DNA of 64,000 nucleotides, taken from assembly GCF_007565055.1 (NCBI RefSeq), contig NC_044550.1, forward strand, positions 86,366,033 through 86,430,032, in the 5' to 3' direction. Under the pieces are notes generated by a model. That model had not been told where the DNA came from. It saw only the letters and a list, made by a program, of their open reading frames with translations, and did no database searches. The translations under genes and the position numbers were made by a program. Positions 35,131 to 46,711 of this stretch are shown here, in pieces (the stretch's first letter is position 1; each line of letters starts with the position of its first letter). Origin of the DNA: Rhinopithecus roxellana (lineage: Eukaryota; Chordata; Mammalia; Primates; Cercopithecidae).

Positions 35131-35488
35131 TGTTCAGGCTGTGACAAATACCTTGGATTGGCTAATTTAAAAACAATGAAATTTACTTCCCATAATTTAT
35201 TGTTCTGGAAGCTGGGAAGTCCAAGATCAAGTTTCCAGCAGATTCAGCGTCTGGTGAAGGTCTGTTCCTCAGAAACAAAACCTTCTTGCTGCATCCACAC
35301 AAGACAGAAAGGACAAAAAGCCTCCCTCCAGCTTCTTTTCTAAGGGCACTAATCCCATTCATAAAGCCAGGGTCCTCATGACCTAATTACTTTCTAAGGC
35401 ATTCCTCTTAATACTATAACATTGGAGGTTAGGTTTGCATATACTAATTTCTTTTGGGGGGGCACATATATTCAGACCATAGCACATA
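35131..35488 (-). mobile_element. MaLR-type LTR, solo, minus strand
   Basis: The reverse complement opens 'tgctatggtctgaatat', contains 'atgaatgggattagtgccct' (antisense 35344-35363) and 'cttccagaacaataaa', and closes near 'ggtatttgtcacagc'. This is the wording of the old MaLR/MLT-type LTRs (endogenous retrovirus-like, non-coding). No internal gag/pol is adjacent. The exact subfamily is not assigned. Confidence 0.6.
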
Positions 35489-35744
35489 TTTAATAATTAG
35501 TAATGTCTGAAAGTGAAAATATTCTGTAACAGGCAATAGTGTGCTATTACTCAATATGTGGACAGGCAACACCCCTCAGGCAACCACTTTTCAGGAATAT
35601 TCACTAGAAGAATAGATGCCTACAAAAATCTCTTCCAAAGCTGAGATGCTATAATCTTAAATTTAGGAGAATATTTCAAATCGACTAAGTTAAGAGTGTT
35701 GGGAACTACATTATTAGAAGAGGGAGAAAAGGCATAATGAGAAT

Positions 35745-35930
35745 CCTTAATTCATTTGTTTATTCAAAATAACAACAAATATGTATTGAGTGTATACTAT
35801 GCCCCAGGCACTGTTCTTGGTTTTAGGGATGCATCCATGTACAAAATTGGCAAAGATCACTGTTGTGAAATGCAGACAATAAATAACATGATAAGTAAGT
35901 AAACTGCTTGTATGTTTCTTAGCTAGGACT
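35745..35930 (+). repeat. Left part of the old repeat that resumes at 41447
   Basis: 'tatgccccaggcactgttct' (35799-35818) and 'gcagacaataaataacatg' (35873-35891) are followed, in the same family consensus, by the text found at 41447-41545 ('agtgcagggaaaaggaat'). So one ancient copy is split by 5.5 kb of later insertions. Confidence 0.5.
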
Positions 35931-36386
35931 CCAATTGCAAACATGACATACTTAATAAAAGTTTAATGAAAATACCTCTTGTAAAAGGTAAGGGCAAGAT
36001 CTGGGAAAACCAACCAAGGCTCACACAGAATTCCCAGACTAGAAATTTCAAGGTGTTGTTATACCAGTAGGCTGATGGAATAAGTGAAGAGCATAGTTAT
36101 CAGAATCCAGAAAAGGCAGTCTGATAGGAGCTGTAGGTTTTAGTAGAGCAATGCAGCTAATTGGTAGAGACAGACATAGTAGGGAGGTTGCTGGAGAAAT
36201 AAATATTCCAACTTCATTGCTCTTCTGCCTTCAGATCTAGTGTTGCTGCCTCCCATTGGCTATACTTAATTGGAACCCAAAGGACTAGGGAGCCTCTTGA
36301 TGCTGTTCATACATTTTATCAATGCAGGGCAGAGTAGGGTAAATGGCTCTGAAGGGGCAAATAAAAAATATCTGTTATTGCATATT
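35931..36386. repeat. Old interspersed repeat of unassigned family
   Basis: The stretch with 'gcctcccattggctatactt' (36248-36267) and 'agggagcctcttgatgctgt' (36287-36306) has the wording of an old LTR-related or other interspersed repeat that I have seen in many places but cannot name. It directly precedes the L1 insertion. Confidence 0.35.
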
Positions 36387-36406
36387 AGAAAGCAGTAACT
36401 ATGGAA
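36387..36406 (+). repeat. Target-site duplication, left copy
   Basis: 'agaaagcagtaactatggaa', 20 bp, identical to 41427-41446. Confidence 0.95.
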
Positions 36407-37416
36407 GATTGCTAGGGGGAGGTTCCAAGATGGCCGAATAGGAACAGCTCCAGTCTGCAGCTCCCAGCGTGAGCGATCCAGAAGACTGGTGATTTCTGCA
36501 TTTCCAACTGAGGTACCAGGTTCATCTCACTGGGGCTTGTCAAACAGTGGGTGCAGCCCATGGACCAGGGTGGGGCATCACCTCACCTAGGAAGCACAAG
36601 GGGTCAGGGAGTTCCCTTTCCTAGCAAAGGGAAGCTGTGACCGACAGTACCTGGAAAATCAGGACACTCCCACCCTAATACTGTGCTTTTCCAATGGCCT
36701 TAGCAAACGGCACACCAGAAGATTATATCCTGTACCTGGCTCGGAGGGGCCCACACCCACAGAGCCTTGCTTGCTGCTAGCACAGTCGTCTGAGATCGAA
36801 CTGCAAGGCAGCAGTGAGACTGGGGGAGGGGCGTCTACCATTGCTGAGGCTTGAGTAGATAAACAAAGTGGCCAGGAATCTTGAACTTGGTGGCGCCCAC
36901 CACAGCTCAAGGAGGCCTGCATGCCTCTGTAGACTCCACCTCTGGGGGCAGGGCATAGCTGAACAAAAGGCAGCAGAAACTTCTGCAGATTTAAACATCC
37001 CTGTCTGACAGATTTGAAAAGAGCAGTGGTTCTCCCAGCGTGGAGTTTGAGATCTGAGAACAGACAGACTGCCTCCTCAAGTGGGTCCCTGACCCACGAG
37101 TAGCCTAAATGAGAGACACCTCCCAGTAGGGGCCAACTGACACCTCATAGAGCTGGGTGCCCCTCTGAGACAAAGCTTCCAGAGGAAGGATCAGGCAGCA
37201 ACATTTGCCCTTCGGCAATATTTGCTGTTTTGCAGCCTCCACTGCTGATACCCAGGCAAACAGGGTCTGGAGTGGACCTCCAGGAAACTGCAACAGACCT
37301 ACAGCTGAGGGTCCTGACTGCTAGAAGGAAAACTAAAGAACAGAAAGGACATCCACACCAAAGCCCCATCTGTATGTCACCATCATCAAAGACCAAAGGT
37401 AGATAAAATCACAAAG
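36407..37416 (+). promoter_or_regulatory. L1PA 5' UTR / internal promoter
   Basis: Carries the YY1-type site CAAGATGGCCGAATAGG (36427-36443) and the L1 5' UTR text to the ORF1 start. 'cagggagttccctttccta' (36605-36623) and 'gggggaggggcg' (36819-36830) are typical. Sense transcription runs to ORF1. The antisense promoter, if it works, would point left towards 36386. Confidence 0.75.
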
Positions 37417-38430
37417 ATGGGGAGAAACTAGGGCAGAAAAACTGAAAATTCTAAAAATCAGAGCACCTCTTTTCCAAAGGAATGCAGCTCCTCGCCAACA
37501 ATGGAACAAAGCGGAACGGAAAATGATTTTGACGAGTTGAGAGAAGAAGGCTTCAGACGATTGGTAATAACCAGTCGTCAATAATTTCTCTGAGCTAAAG
37601 GAAGAGGTTCGAGCCCATCACAAAGAAGATAAAAACCTTGAAAAAAGATTAGACAAATGGCTAACTAGAATAAACAGTGTAGAGAAGTCCTTAAATGACC
37701 TGATGGAGTTGTAAACCATGGCATAAGAACTATATGATGTATGCACAAGCTTCAGTAGCCAATTCGATCAAGTGGAAGAAAGGGTATCAGTGATTGAAGA
37801 TCAAATGAATGAAATGAAGCAAGAAGATAAGTTTAGAGAAAAAAGAGTAAAAAGAAATGAACAAAGCCTCCAAGAAATATGGGACTATGTGAAAAGACCA
37901 AATCTACATCTGATTGGTGTACCTGAAAGTGACGGGGAGAATGGAACCCAGGTGGAAAACACTCTGCAGGATATTATCCAGGAGAACTTCCCTAACCTAG
38001 TGAGGCAGGACAACATACAGATTCAGGAAATACAGAGACCAGCACAAAGATACTCCTTGAGAAGAGCAGCCCCAAGGTACATAATTGTCAGATTCACCAA
38101 GGTTGAAATGAAGGAACAAATGTTAAGGGCAGCCAAAGAGAACGGCTGGGCTACTCACAAAGGGAAGCCCTTCAGAATAAAAGCAGAACCTCTACAAGCC
38201 AGAAGAGAGTGGGAGCCAATATTCAACATTCCTAAAGAAAAGAATTTTCAACCCAGAATTTCATATCCAGCCAAATTAACCTTCATAAGTGAAGGAGAAA
38301 TAAAATCCTTTACAGACAAACAAATGCTGATTTTGTCACCACCAGGTCAGCCTTACAAGAGCTCCTGAAGGAAGCACTAAACATGGAAAGGAACAACCCG
38401 TACTAGCCACTGCAAAAACATGCCAAATGA
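37417..38430 (+). pseudogene. L1PA ORF1 remnant with an immediate stop
   Basis: The ATG at 37417 is followed by GGG AGA AAC TAG, so the native start gives a four-codon peptide. Positions 37772-38368 are open for 198 codons: a coiled-coil end (MEERVSVIEDQMNEMK), the RRM with LIGVPESDGENG and IIVRFTKVEMKEQML, and the C-terminal domain with ARREWEPIFNIPKEKNFQPR. Four missing bases near 38330 shift the end of the frame (QMLILSPPG in place of the normal text). ORF1p is the trimeric RNA-binding chaperone. Not functional. Confidence 0.9.
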
Positions 38431-38496
38431 AAAAGGCCATCAATGCTAGGAAGAAACTGCATCAACTAACGAGCAAAATAACCAGTTAACATCATA

Positions 38497-41166
38497 ATGA
38501 CAACATCAAATTCACACACAGCAATATTAACCTTAAATGTAAATGGACTAAATGCTCCAATTAAGACACAGATTGGCAAATTGGATAAAGAGTCAAGACC
38601 CATCAGTTTGCTATATTCAGGAGACCCATCTCACATGCAGAGACACACATAGGCTCAAAATAAAGGGATGGAGGAAGATTTACCAACCATGTGGAAAACA
38701 AACAAAAAAAGCAGGGTTTGCAATCCTACTTTCTGCTAAAACAGACTTTAATCCAACAAAGATCAAAAGACACAAAGAAGGCCATTACATAATGGTAAAG
38801 GGATCAATTCAACAAGAAGAGCTAACTATCCTAAATATCTATGCGCCTAATACAGGAGCACCCAGATTCATATAGCAACTCCTTAGAGACCTACAAAGAG
38901 ACTTAGACTCCCATACAATAATAATGGGAGACATTAACACCCCACTGTCAACATTAGACAGATCAACAAGACAGAAAGTTAACAAGGATATCCAGGAATT
39001 CAACTCAGCTTTGTACCAAGCGGACCAAAAAGTCATCTGCAGAACTCTCTACCCAAAACCAACAGAATATACATTCTTCTTGGCACCACATCCCACTTAT
39101 TCCAAAATTGACCACATAGTTGGAAGTAAAGCACTCCTCAGCAAATGGAAAAGAACAGGAATTATAACAAACTGTCTCTCAGACTACAGTGCAATCAAAC
39201 TAGAACTCAGGATTTAAAAACTCAATCAAAATCGCTCAACTAAGTGGAAACTGAACAACCTGCTCCTGAATGACTACTGGGTACATAATGAAATGAAGGC
39301 AGACATAAAGATGTTCTTTGAAACCAATGAGAACAAAGACACAACATACCAGAATCTCTGGGACACATTTAAAGCTGTGTGTAGAGGGATATTTATAGCA
39401 CTAAATGCCCACAAGAGACAGCAGGAAAGATCTAAAATTGACACCCTAATATGACAATTAAAAGAACTAGAGAAGCAAGAGCAAACACATTCAAAAGCTA
39501 GTAGAAGGCAAGAAATAACTAAGATCAGAGCAGAACTGAAGGAGATAGAGACACAAAAAAACCTTCAAAAATCAATGAATCCAGAAGCTGGTTTTTTGAA
39601 AAGATCGACAAAATAGATAGACCTCTAGCAAGACTAATAAAGAAGAAGAGAGAGAAGAATCAAATAGACTCAATAAAAAATGATAAAGAGTATATCACCA
39701 CTGATCCCACAGAAATGCAAATTACCATCAGAGAATACTATAAACATCTCTACACAAATACACTAGAAAATCTACAAGATTTTCTAGATGAATTGCTGGA
39801 TGAATTGCTGGACACATACACCCACCCAAGACTAAAGCAGGAGGAAGGTGAATCCCTGAATAGATCAATAACAGGTTCTAAAAATGAGGCAATAATTAAT
39901 AGCCTACCAACCAAAAAAAGTCCAGGACCAGACAGATTCACAGTTGAATTCTACCAGAGGTACAAAGAGGAGCTGGTACCATTCCTTCTGAAACAATCCC
40001 AATCAATAGAAAAAGAGGGAATCCTCTCTAACTTGTTTTATAAGGCCAACATCATCCTGATACCAAAGCCTGGCAGAGACACAACAAAAAAAGAGAATTT
40101 TAGACCAATATCCCTGATGAACATCGATGAGAAAATCCTCAATAAAATACTGGCAAACCAAATCCAGCAGCACATCAAGAAGCTTATCCACCAGGATCAA
40201 GTGGGCTTCATCCCTGGGATGCAAGTCTGGTTCAACATACGCAAATCAGTAACCATAATCCATTATATAAACAGAACTAAAGACAAAAACCACATGATTA
40301 TCTCAATAGATGCAGAAAAGGCCTTCCACAAAATTCAACAGCCCTTCATGATAAAAACTCTCAATAAACTAGGTATTGATGGGACGTATCTCAAAATGAT
40401 AAGAGCTATTTATGACAAACCCACAGACAATATCATACTGAATGGGCAAAAACTGGAAGCATTCCCTTTGAAAATTAGCACAAGACAGGGATGCCCTCTC
40501 TCACCACTCCTATTCAACGTAGGGTTGGAAGTTCTGGCCAGGGCAATCAGGCAAGAGAAAGAAATAAAGGGTATTCAATTAGGAAAAGAGGAAGTCAAAT
40601 TGTCCTTGTTTTGAAAAAATGCTCATCATCACTCACCATCAGAGAAATGCAAATTAAAACCACAATGAGATACCATCTCACACCAGTTAGAATGGCAATC
40701 ATTAAAAAGTCAGGAAACAACAGGTGCCAAAGAGGATGTGGAGAAATAGGAATGTTTTTACACTGTTGGTGGGACTGTAAACTAGTTCAACCATTGTGGA
40801 AGACAGTGTGGCGATTCCTCAAGGATCTAGAACTGGAAATAACATTTGGCCCAGCCATCCCATTACTGGGCATATACCCAAAGGATTATAAATCATGCTG
40901 CTATAAAGACACATGCACATGTACGTTTATTGCAGCACTATTCACAATAGCAAAGACTTGGAACCAACCCAAATGCCCATCAATGTTAGACTGGATTAAG
41001 AAAACGTGGCACATATACACTATGGAATACTATGCAGCCATAAAAAAAGGATGAGTTCATGTCTTTTGTAGGGACATGGTTGAAGCTGGAAACCATCATT
41101 CTGAGCAAACTATTGCAAGGACAGAAAACCAAACACCGCATGTTCTCACTCATAGGTGGGAATTGA
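38497..41166 (+). pseudogene. L1PA ORF2 remnant lacking the RT catalytic core
   Basis: The ATG at 38497 starts ORF2 (MTTSNSHTAILTLNVNGLN); two missing bases near 38562 shift the frame to 38552-38875. Endonuclease motifs seen: CYIQETHL (Glu), GDINTPLS (Asp, Asn), and SDYSAIKLEL, where the catalytic His of SDHSAIK is replaced by Tyr. The RT part is open at 39715-40614, with SIDAEKAFHKIQ (motif A, second Asp changed to His) and TRQGCPLSPLLFN, then stops at 40612-40614. A deletion removes the FADD catalytic box and the following region; C-terminal Cys-rich text resumes at 40615-41054. A 12-bp duplication inserts DELL at about 39780-39810. Confidence 0.9.
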
Positions 41167-41426
41167 ACAATGAGAACACTTGACACAGGGTGGGGAACAT
41201 CACACACTGTGGTCTGTCATGGGGTTGGGGGAAGGAGGAGGGATAGTATTAGGAGATATACCTAATGCAAATGATGAGTTAACGGGTGCAGCATGCCAAC
41301 ATGGCACATGTATACATATGTAACAAACCTGCACATTGTGCACATGTACCCTAGAACTTAAAGTATAATAATAAAAATAAATAAATAAACAAATAAATAA
41401 GATGGTTAGTCAAAAAAAAAAAAAGA
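41167..41426 (+). other. L1PA 3' UTR and double A-rich tail
   Basis: Includes the polypurine tract 41219-41247, the terminal phrase 'acttaaagtataata' (41357-41371), an AAAT/AAAC tail to 41400, then 'gatggttagtc' and a second A run (41412-41424) before the duplication. Confidence 0.8.
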
Positions 41427-41446
41427 AGAAAGCAGTAACTATGGAA
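41427..41446 (+). repeat. Target-site duplication, right copy
   Basis: Identical 20 bp to 36387-36406. Confidence 0.95.
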
Positions 41447-41547
41447 AGCAATAATAATAATGATAATAGTGCAGGGAAAAGGAATAGGGAATACAGAGAT
41501 CAGGAGAGAGGGCTGTAAAATAAAGTAGTCAAAGTAGACATAACTGA

Positions 41548-41690
41548 TTGGGCACAGTGGCTCAGGCCAGTAATCTCAGAACTTTGGGAGGCCACAGAAG
41601 GAGGATTGCATGAGCCCAGGAGTTCAAGACTGCAGTGGACTCCAGGCTGGGCAATACAGCAAGACCATGTCTTTAAAAAAAAAAAAATTA
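41548..41690 (+). mobile_element. Alu monomer or deleted AluJ
   Basis: One Alu-like arm, 'ttgggcacagtggctcaggc' to 'aagaccatgtctttaaaa', about 140 bp. A 15-bp duplication 'agtagacataactga' lies at 41533-41547 and 42044-42058, enclosing this arm and the AluS in its tail. Confidence 0.8.
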
Positions 41691-41993
41691 GATCAGGTGT
41701 GGTGGCTCACGCCTATAATCCCAGCACTTTGGGAGGCTGAGGCAGGTGGATCACTTGAGGTCAGGAGTTTGAGACCAGCCTGGCCAACATGGTGAAACCC
41801 CATCTCTATTAAAAATACAAAAAAAAAAAAAAAAAAAAAAAAAAGCCAGGCGCGGTAGCACGCGCCTGTAATCCCAGCTACTTGGAAGGCTGAGGCAGGA
41901 AAATCGCTTGAACCTGGGAATCGGAGGTTGCAGTGAGCAGAGATTGTGTCCTTGCACTCCAGTCTGGGCAACAAGAGTGAAACTGTCTCAAAA

Positions 41994-42024
<31 letters not shown>

Positions 42025-42043
42025 AATTTAAAAATGAAAACAG
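41691..42043 (+). mobile_element. AluS inserted into the A-tail of the preceding Alu arm
   Basis: Full AluS: 'tcaggtgtggtggctcac' start, a 30-bp A run as the middle linker (41819-41844), right arm, and an AAAT tail (41990-42024). It lies inside the outer duplication of the older Alu arm, so it inserted later, into that arm's A-rich tail. Confidence 0.9.
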
Positions 42044-43500
42044 AGTAGACATAACTGAGAAGTATCATTTGAGCTAAGACTTAAAGGAGATGAGGTAGTT
42101 AGCTGGATGAAAATCTGAGTAGAGAGCATCCTAGGAAGAAGAAATGGCTGGTGAATGGCCGCAGTGTTCAAGAAAAACAGGGAAGTTAGAGTGCTAGGAG
42201 TAGAGTGAGGAGGAAAATAATAAGAGTTGGAGTCAGAGTGGTATTGGGGGCCAGATAATGCAAGGGTTTAATAGCCATTGAAAAGGTTTTGATCCTTACT
42301 CAGATGAATGAGAAACTGACGGAGGGTTTTGAGGAAAGACATAACCTAACATATTTTGAAAAGACCATTCTGGCTGCTGTGTTGAAAATATTCTGTACTG
42401 TTAGAGGGTCACCAAGGCAAAACATGAGGATGCTATTGCAGTAATCCAGGTAAAAAGATGGATGAAACTATCTCATGGCAGGAGAGGTTAGTAGTCATAT
42501 CTGAGTATCACTGAAGGTAGAGCCCATAGGTTTTCATTATAGATTAGATGTGAGGATGAGAGAAGGAGAGGAGTCAAAGATGTCCCTAGATTCCAGGTTT
42601 TGAAGCAACTGGACGGATGGAGTTGTTATTAACCAAGATGGGTAAGAATATAGGAGGGGCCAATTTGGACTGTAAGATCAGGAGTTCAGTTTGAATCTAG
42701 AGAATCTATTAGACCTCCATATGGAGATATTGAATAGGCAGATACATATGTGATCCTGGTGTTGAGAGACTCTGGGCTAGAAATAGATATTTGGGAGTAG
42801 TCAGCATATACACTGTATAAATGATATTTAGAGCTGTAAAATGGAAGAGATCACCATGGGAGTGGTAGACATAGCAAAAGAGAAGAGAGCTGAGGACTGA
42901 GGCTTGGGGTTTTGTAGCACTGATGGGGAAAGGAGAAGAAGCAGAATAAGCAAAGGGGAATGAGAAGGTAAAAAAAGAAGAGGAGGAAAACCAGAAAAGT
43001 GGGCTGTCTTCGAATAACAACAAATTTTAAAAATATATATCAAAGAGAAGGGAATGACCAACTTTGGGATATCATGCTGATAGGCCAAGTAAAATAATAA
43101 CAGAATTAGCCATTAAAGTTAGCCAAATGAAGGTTATTTGTGACCTTGACATGAGCAGTTTTGGTGGAGTCATGAGGCACAGGGTAGGAAAGTGTGTTTC
43201 AGAGAGAATAAGATATGAGGAATTGAAGACAATGAGCGTGGACGACTCTTTCAAGACAGTTTGCCGCAAAAGAAGTGGTAGATGACAGAGGGGAAAGTTT
43301 TATAAGATGGGAAGAATAATAGCATGTTTGTATAATGACAGGAAACATCCAGTAAAAAGAAAAAATAATGATTTGGAGAGAGAGATGAAAATTACTGTAA
43401 TAATGTCCTTAAGAAGGAAAGATAGGGATGGATCTAGGGCACAAGTGAATGAACCAACTTCAGATCGAAGCACGAATAATTGGCGCATCTATGGCAGCAA

Positions 43501-44735
43501 GAGAAAGGCAGGGCACTAGATAGAAATAACAAAGGCGTAAATAATTTTTGTATGGGAAGATGCATCAGCCTACTCGTCTGCTGGCAGAAAACAAAATTCA
43601 AAATGAATCTTAGTTTCCTTACTCAAGTTCCCCAGAGTGGCAGAAGGAGTATAGATTCTCCATGATGAGTAAGGATTTGTATTACAATATAAAATTATCA
43701 TATAGGTAAGATGACTTAATTTTGAAGGCAGAAAGCGATTGAACCACTATTAAAGCTTAAGTGACAAGTTGTAAGATTGGGATATATGGATTTCAGTGCG
43801 GTCACTATGTGAGCCTACTTCAAACAAGAAAAGACTAGGACTATAGGCTTAAAAAAGTAATAGAAGTTTGTACTAATATATTCTTTGTAAACTGGAAAAA
43901 AACCATTATCTTGAAAGGTCTAATAAAAGATATCAACCTAAAGGTAGAAGAGGCTGGATCCCAGATATCTCCCATCAGATTAGATTAGTCTAAGCTCTAG
44001 GGGAAAAAAATGCTTATTTTTTTTTCTTTTAAACTAGTTTTAAGAAACTTTAGGAGTCAGGTATTGGAAAATGCATACTTAGAGGGTAAACTTCCCATTC
44101 ATCAGGAAAAAAAAAAAAAAAAAACTTTCTGCATCTCAGATCAGTGGCACTGAGTCCTGTTGTACTCTAATAATACACTTATTAGTACAATAACAACTTT
44201 CATTTGAATATAATTTTACAACTTATATTAAATGGCAATTACATTGAAAGGAGTCCTGCAAATACAGGAAAGACAGAAATCTGGCCCCTGGGAAGGCAGC
44301 TGGCTACATAGAAGCTTATACGCTATCAGCACTATCCTGTATTCTCTTTATTTTTATTTAATCACACCCCAAAGATAAGAAATTAAAGGTAAAATAAGTA
44401 GCAACAGATCTTAAACCTATCAAAAGACATCAGTTTTTGTGAAATATGGCTGAATACATAAAGTTAAAGCTAAAGGTTCAAATATCCTTCCTGCCACCTT
44501 TGATAAATCAATTGATGATGTTCATTTGGAGCTTATCTTAGACTACTTTCTATTGAAGCGATTTTTTGTGTCTCAGCTAAACCTAAATGAGGACTAATGC
44601 TCAGGCCTTTTCTGATGAACTGGGAGGCTATGATCTCTCAGAGCCTTGTTAACAAGAGCTGATATGCACAAGGGTAAGGGAGTCTGTAAAGCAGAAATTC
44701 CCCTCTGGTAAGAGGGAGAGGACATGTGAAAAACC
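43501..44735. other. Unique sequence
   Basis: No gene or repeat assigned. Contains an A run at 44108-44124. Confidence 0.45.
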
Positions 44736-44739
44736 AGGA

Positions 44740-45600
44740 GGTGAATATTTGAAGTATTAACTCGGTATCATGCACTGTGCTGGGAAGTTGTTACATATAA
44801 GGAAGTAAAAATCCACATGGTCCTTGCCCTCACAGAGATTACTGTCCAGTGGGGGCCGGAAGCAGACAGGCATTAAATCAAATTGTCCCATAGGTAAGTA
44901 CAAACAGAAATGGAGCAGGTATGTGTAGTGGCAAGGGTGAAATTATGCTTTTGGAATGGGTAGCTAAAGTGGAAGAAAGGATAGGTCACTGTAAATGAAG
45001 TGGTCAAGGAATTTCCTGGCCTGTGTTGGAGAAATCCATGTAGATGTTAGAATCACCCAGGAGGGAATAACTGGATATCAGAGATGACAAAAAATGAGAG
45101 GGTGTACTGGGGGAAAAAATGTGTGTGGGAGGAGTGAATGGTGGGTCAAATGGAACAGAGCTCTCAAAGAAAGGTCTTGTACAGAAAAGACTTGCTTAGT
45201 GGAGATCTCTGGCATGGGTTCAGATTCTGACTCTCAACCTTCAAATGTATGACACTGGGCAAATTTCTTAAGCTGTATGTTTCTGTTTATTAATCTATAA
45301 AATTAAGATAATAATACTTATGGGGTTGTTTTGGGGAATTAGACAAAGTAAACACCTAAAATTACTTAGAATACTGCCAGGGATGTAGTTAGTGTACAGT
45401 AAGTATTAGTTGCTATTATTATTAAGATAGAGTGGAAAGCATATGAAAAGCCCCTGAGGCTTATTCAAAGAACACAAACCAGGCCAGTGTGACTTGAAAT
45501 AAGTGAGCAAGAGTTTAACAGTCTTTGCAAGGAGATGGGCATCAAGTCTAGTGATCATAGGACTTGTCTTTCTTGTCTGTGTAATGGCAGGTGCAAGACT
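44740..45600 (+). repeat. Another diverged copy of the 41447-43500 family, split by a MIR
   Basis: 'tgcactgtgctgggaagttg' (44771-44790) and 'cagagattactgtccagtgg' (44834-44853) match the start of the family. After the MIR, 'caaaccaggccagtgtgact' (45475-45494) and 'aggagatgggcatcaagtc' match later text. Confidence 0.45.
45222..45425 (+). mobile_element. MIR (plus strand)
   Basis: 'ttcagattctgactctcaac' (45219-45238), 'gggcaaatttcttaagctgt' (45256-45275), 'aatctataaaattaagataa' (45293-45312) and 'tagttgctattattattaag' (45407-45426) are the MIR body and 3' end in order. Confidence 0.8.
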
Positions 45601-46204
45601 GCACACACTGGAGACTGTTGATTGTGGATATCATAGACTCCCATGTTCTGAAAGTCTGGGCCTATTCTCCAGCCTGGAACAAGGGTTGTTGGACTTCTAA
45701 ATAGCAAACGGCTGCAGGGCATGATGATGAATGGGTCACTACCTCTGCAGCTTAGGTACCAGATGAAAAGAATGTCATGATACATAATTAGTGAGAGGGA
45801 TATGCTTTCCATTAAGGTATGAAAAACAGCAAAATTCTAGCTCATTGAGGTCTGGAGGGAACACAGCATATTTGATACCTCTAGAGTTATGCAGATTTGG
45901 ACTACCAGGAAACACACTGGAGCAATTTCATGGAGGAGACAAATGGCAGGAAAGAGCGCTGTAGCCTTAAGCTTTCCTCGGGCATTTGAAGACATGAGGC
46001 AAGCAGGAATGATCCTGTACGTGAGAATCTACAAGAGTCTTTCTAAGGACTCCTAGGAAAATACTGATAGGTATGGAACTCCTTACAGTCAAATCAGTTA
46101 GTTATAATTAGGAGAAATCTGGATATTAACATTAATGTGATTTCATTCATATGTATAGGTTAATGATGACTGAGGACATTTGGATTATATATGCTTATTA
46201 TTTT

Positions 46205-46300
46205 TCCAAATAGAATATAACCACCTAGAGTGAAGGGACTGTGTCCCCCCCACCCCAATTCTTAATAAAATCGTCATTTAACAAATATTAGTTGATGATG
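46205..46300 (+). mobile_element. Possible L2 3' scrap
   Basis: 'gagtgaagggactgtgtccc' (46230-46249) resembles the L2 'agggcagggactgtgtct' phrase. Weak. Confidence 0.3.
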
Positions 46301-46711
46301 ATTAGAGTCCTTTCGATAGAATAAAAAGTTTTGACAGAGTCAAAAGAGGAAAAATTCCATATTTTAGAAGTAAAGAATCATTCAATTTTACTCTGCTTCA
46401 AAATTTGGACAAGTGTCACAAGAAGAGAAAACTTTTTACAGTATAGCACCGGTAATTCATATTTGAATTACTTAATGACAATGACTGGTCACATTGAACC
46501 TATTAGCTTAAGTACGATGCAGAAAGACAACATGATGAACCTTTTAATTTCAAAAGATTCCTCTCAAATGGCATGGAATATAGAGGGAAAAACACCATTC
46601 TAGGGATAGAGATCATAAATCCTGATTCTGCCACATGGCCAAAGTTACAATATTTGGGCATGCCCCTTAAATTTTAAAATAAAAACCAATGATAATAATT
46701 ATAAATCTCAA

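Larger units (their letters stand above)
36407..41426 (+). mobile_element. L1PA with both ends, plus strand, internally deleted
   Basis: The 5' end 'gggggaggttccaagatggc' begins near 36415, and the 3' end has '...acttaaagtataataataaa' and an A-rich tail to 41426. A perfect 20-bp duplication flanks it. Order: 5' UTR (to 37416), ORF1 (37417-38430), ORF2 (38497-41166), 3' UTR. It is 5.0 kb instead of about 6.1 kb because about 1.17 kb of ORF2 is missing at 40611. The 5' UTR wording is L1PA5-L1PA8-like. Confidence 0.95.
41447..43500 (+). mobile_element. Long copy of an old mammalian repeat (L1M- or L2-related), with Alus inserted
   Basis: 'catttgagctaagacttaaa' (42067-42086), 'attctggctgctgtgttgaa' (42367-42386), 'tattgcagtaatccaggta' (42433-42451), 'ggagtagtcagcatatac' (42793-42810), 'gatcaccatgggagtgg' (42849-42865) and 'gtgaccttgacatgagcag' (43140-43158) follow a long consensus well known across mammals. 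It is non-coding here; short ORFs of 60-119 codons are incidental. I recall this text from old LINE 3' regions but do not assign a name. Confidence 0.55.

Noticed and set aside
36659..37581. Several minus-strand ORFs of 62-87 codons
   Set aside because: They lie antisense to the L1 5' UTR. An L1 antisense ORF is known in some L1PA copies, but no coherent start and domain are visible here.
39715..40614. A 299-codon ORF that looks like a gene
   Set aside because: It is the RT part of a broken L1 ORF2, inside an element with clear ends and target-site duplications; not a host gene.
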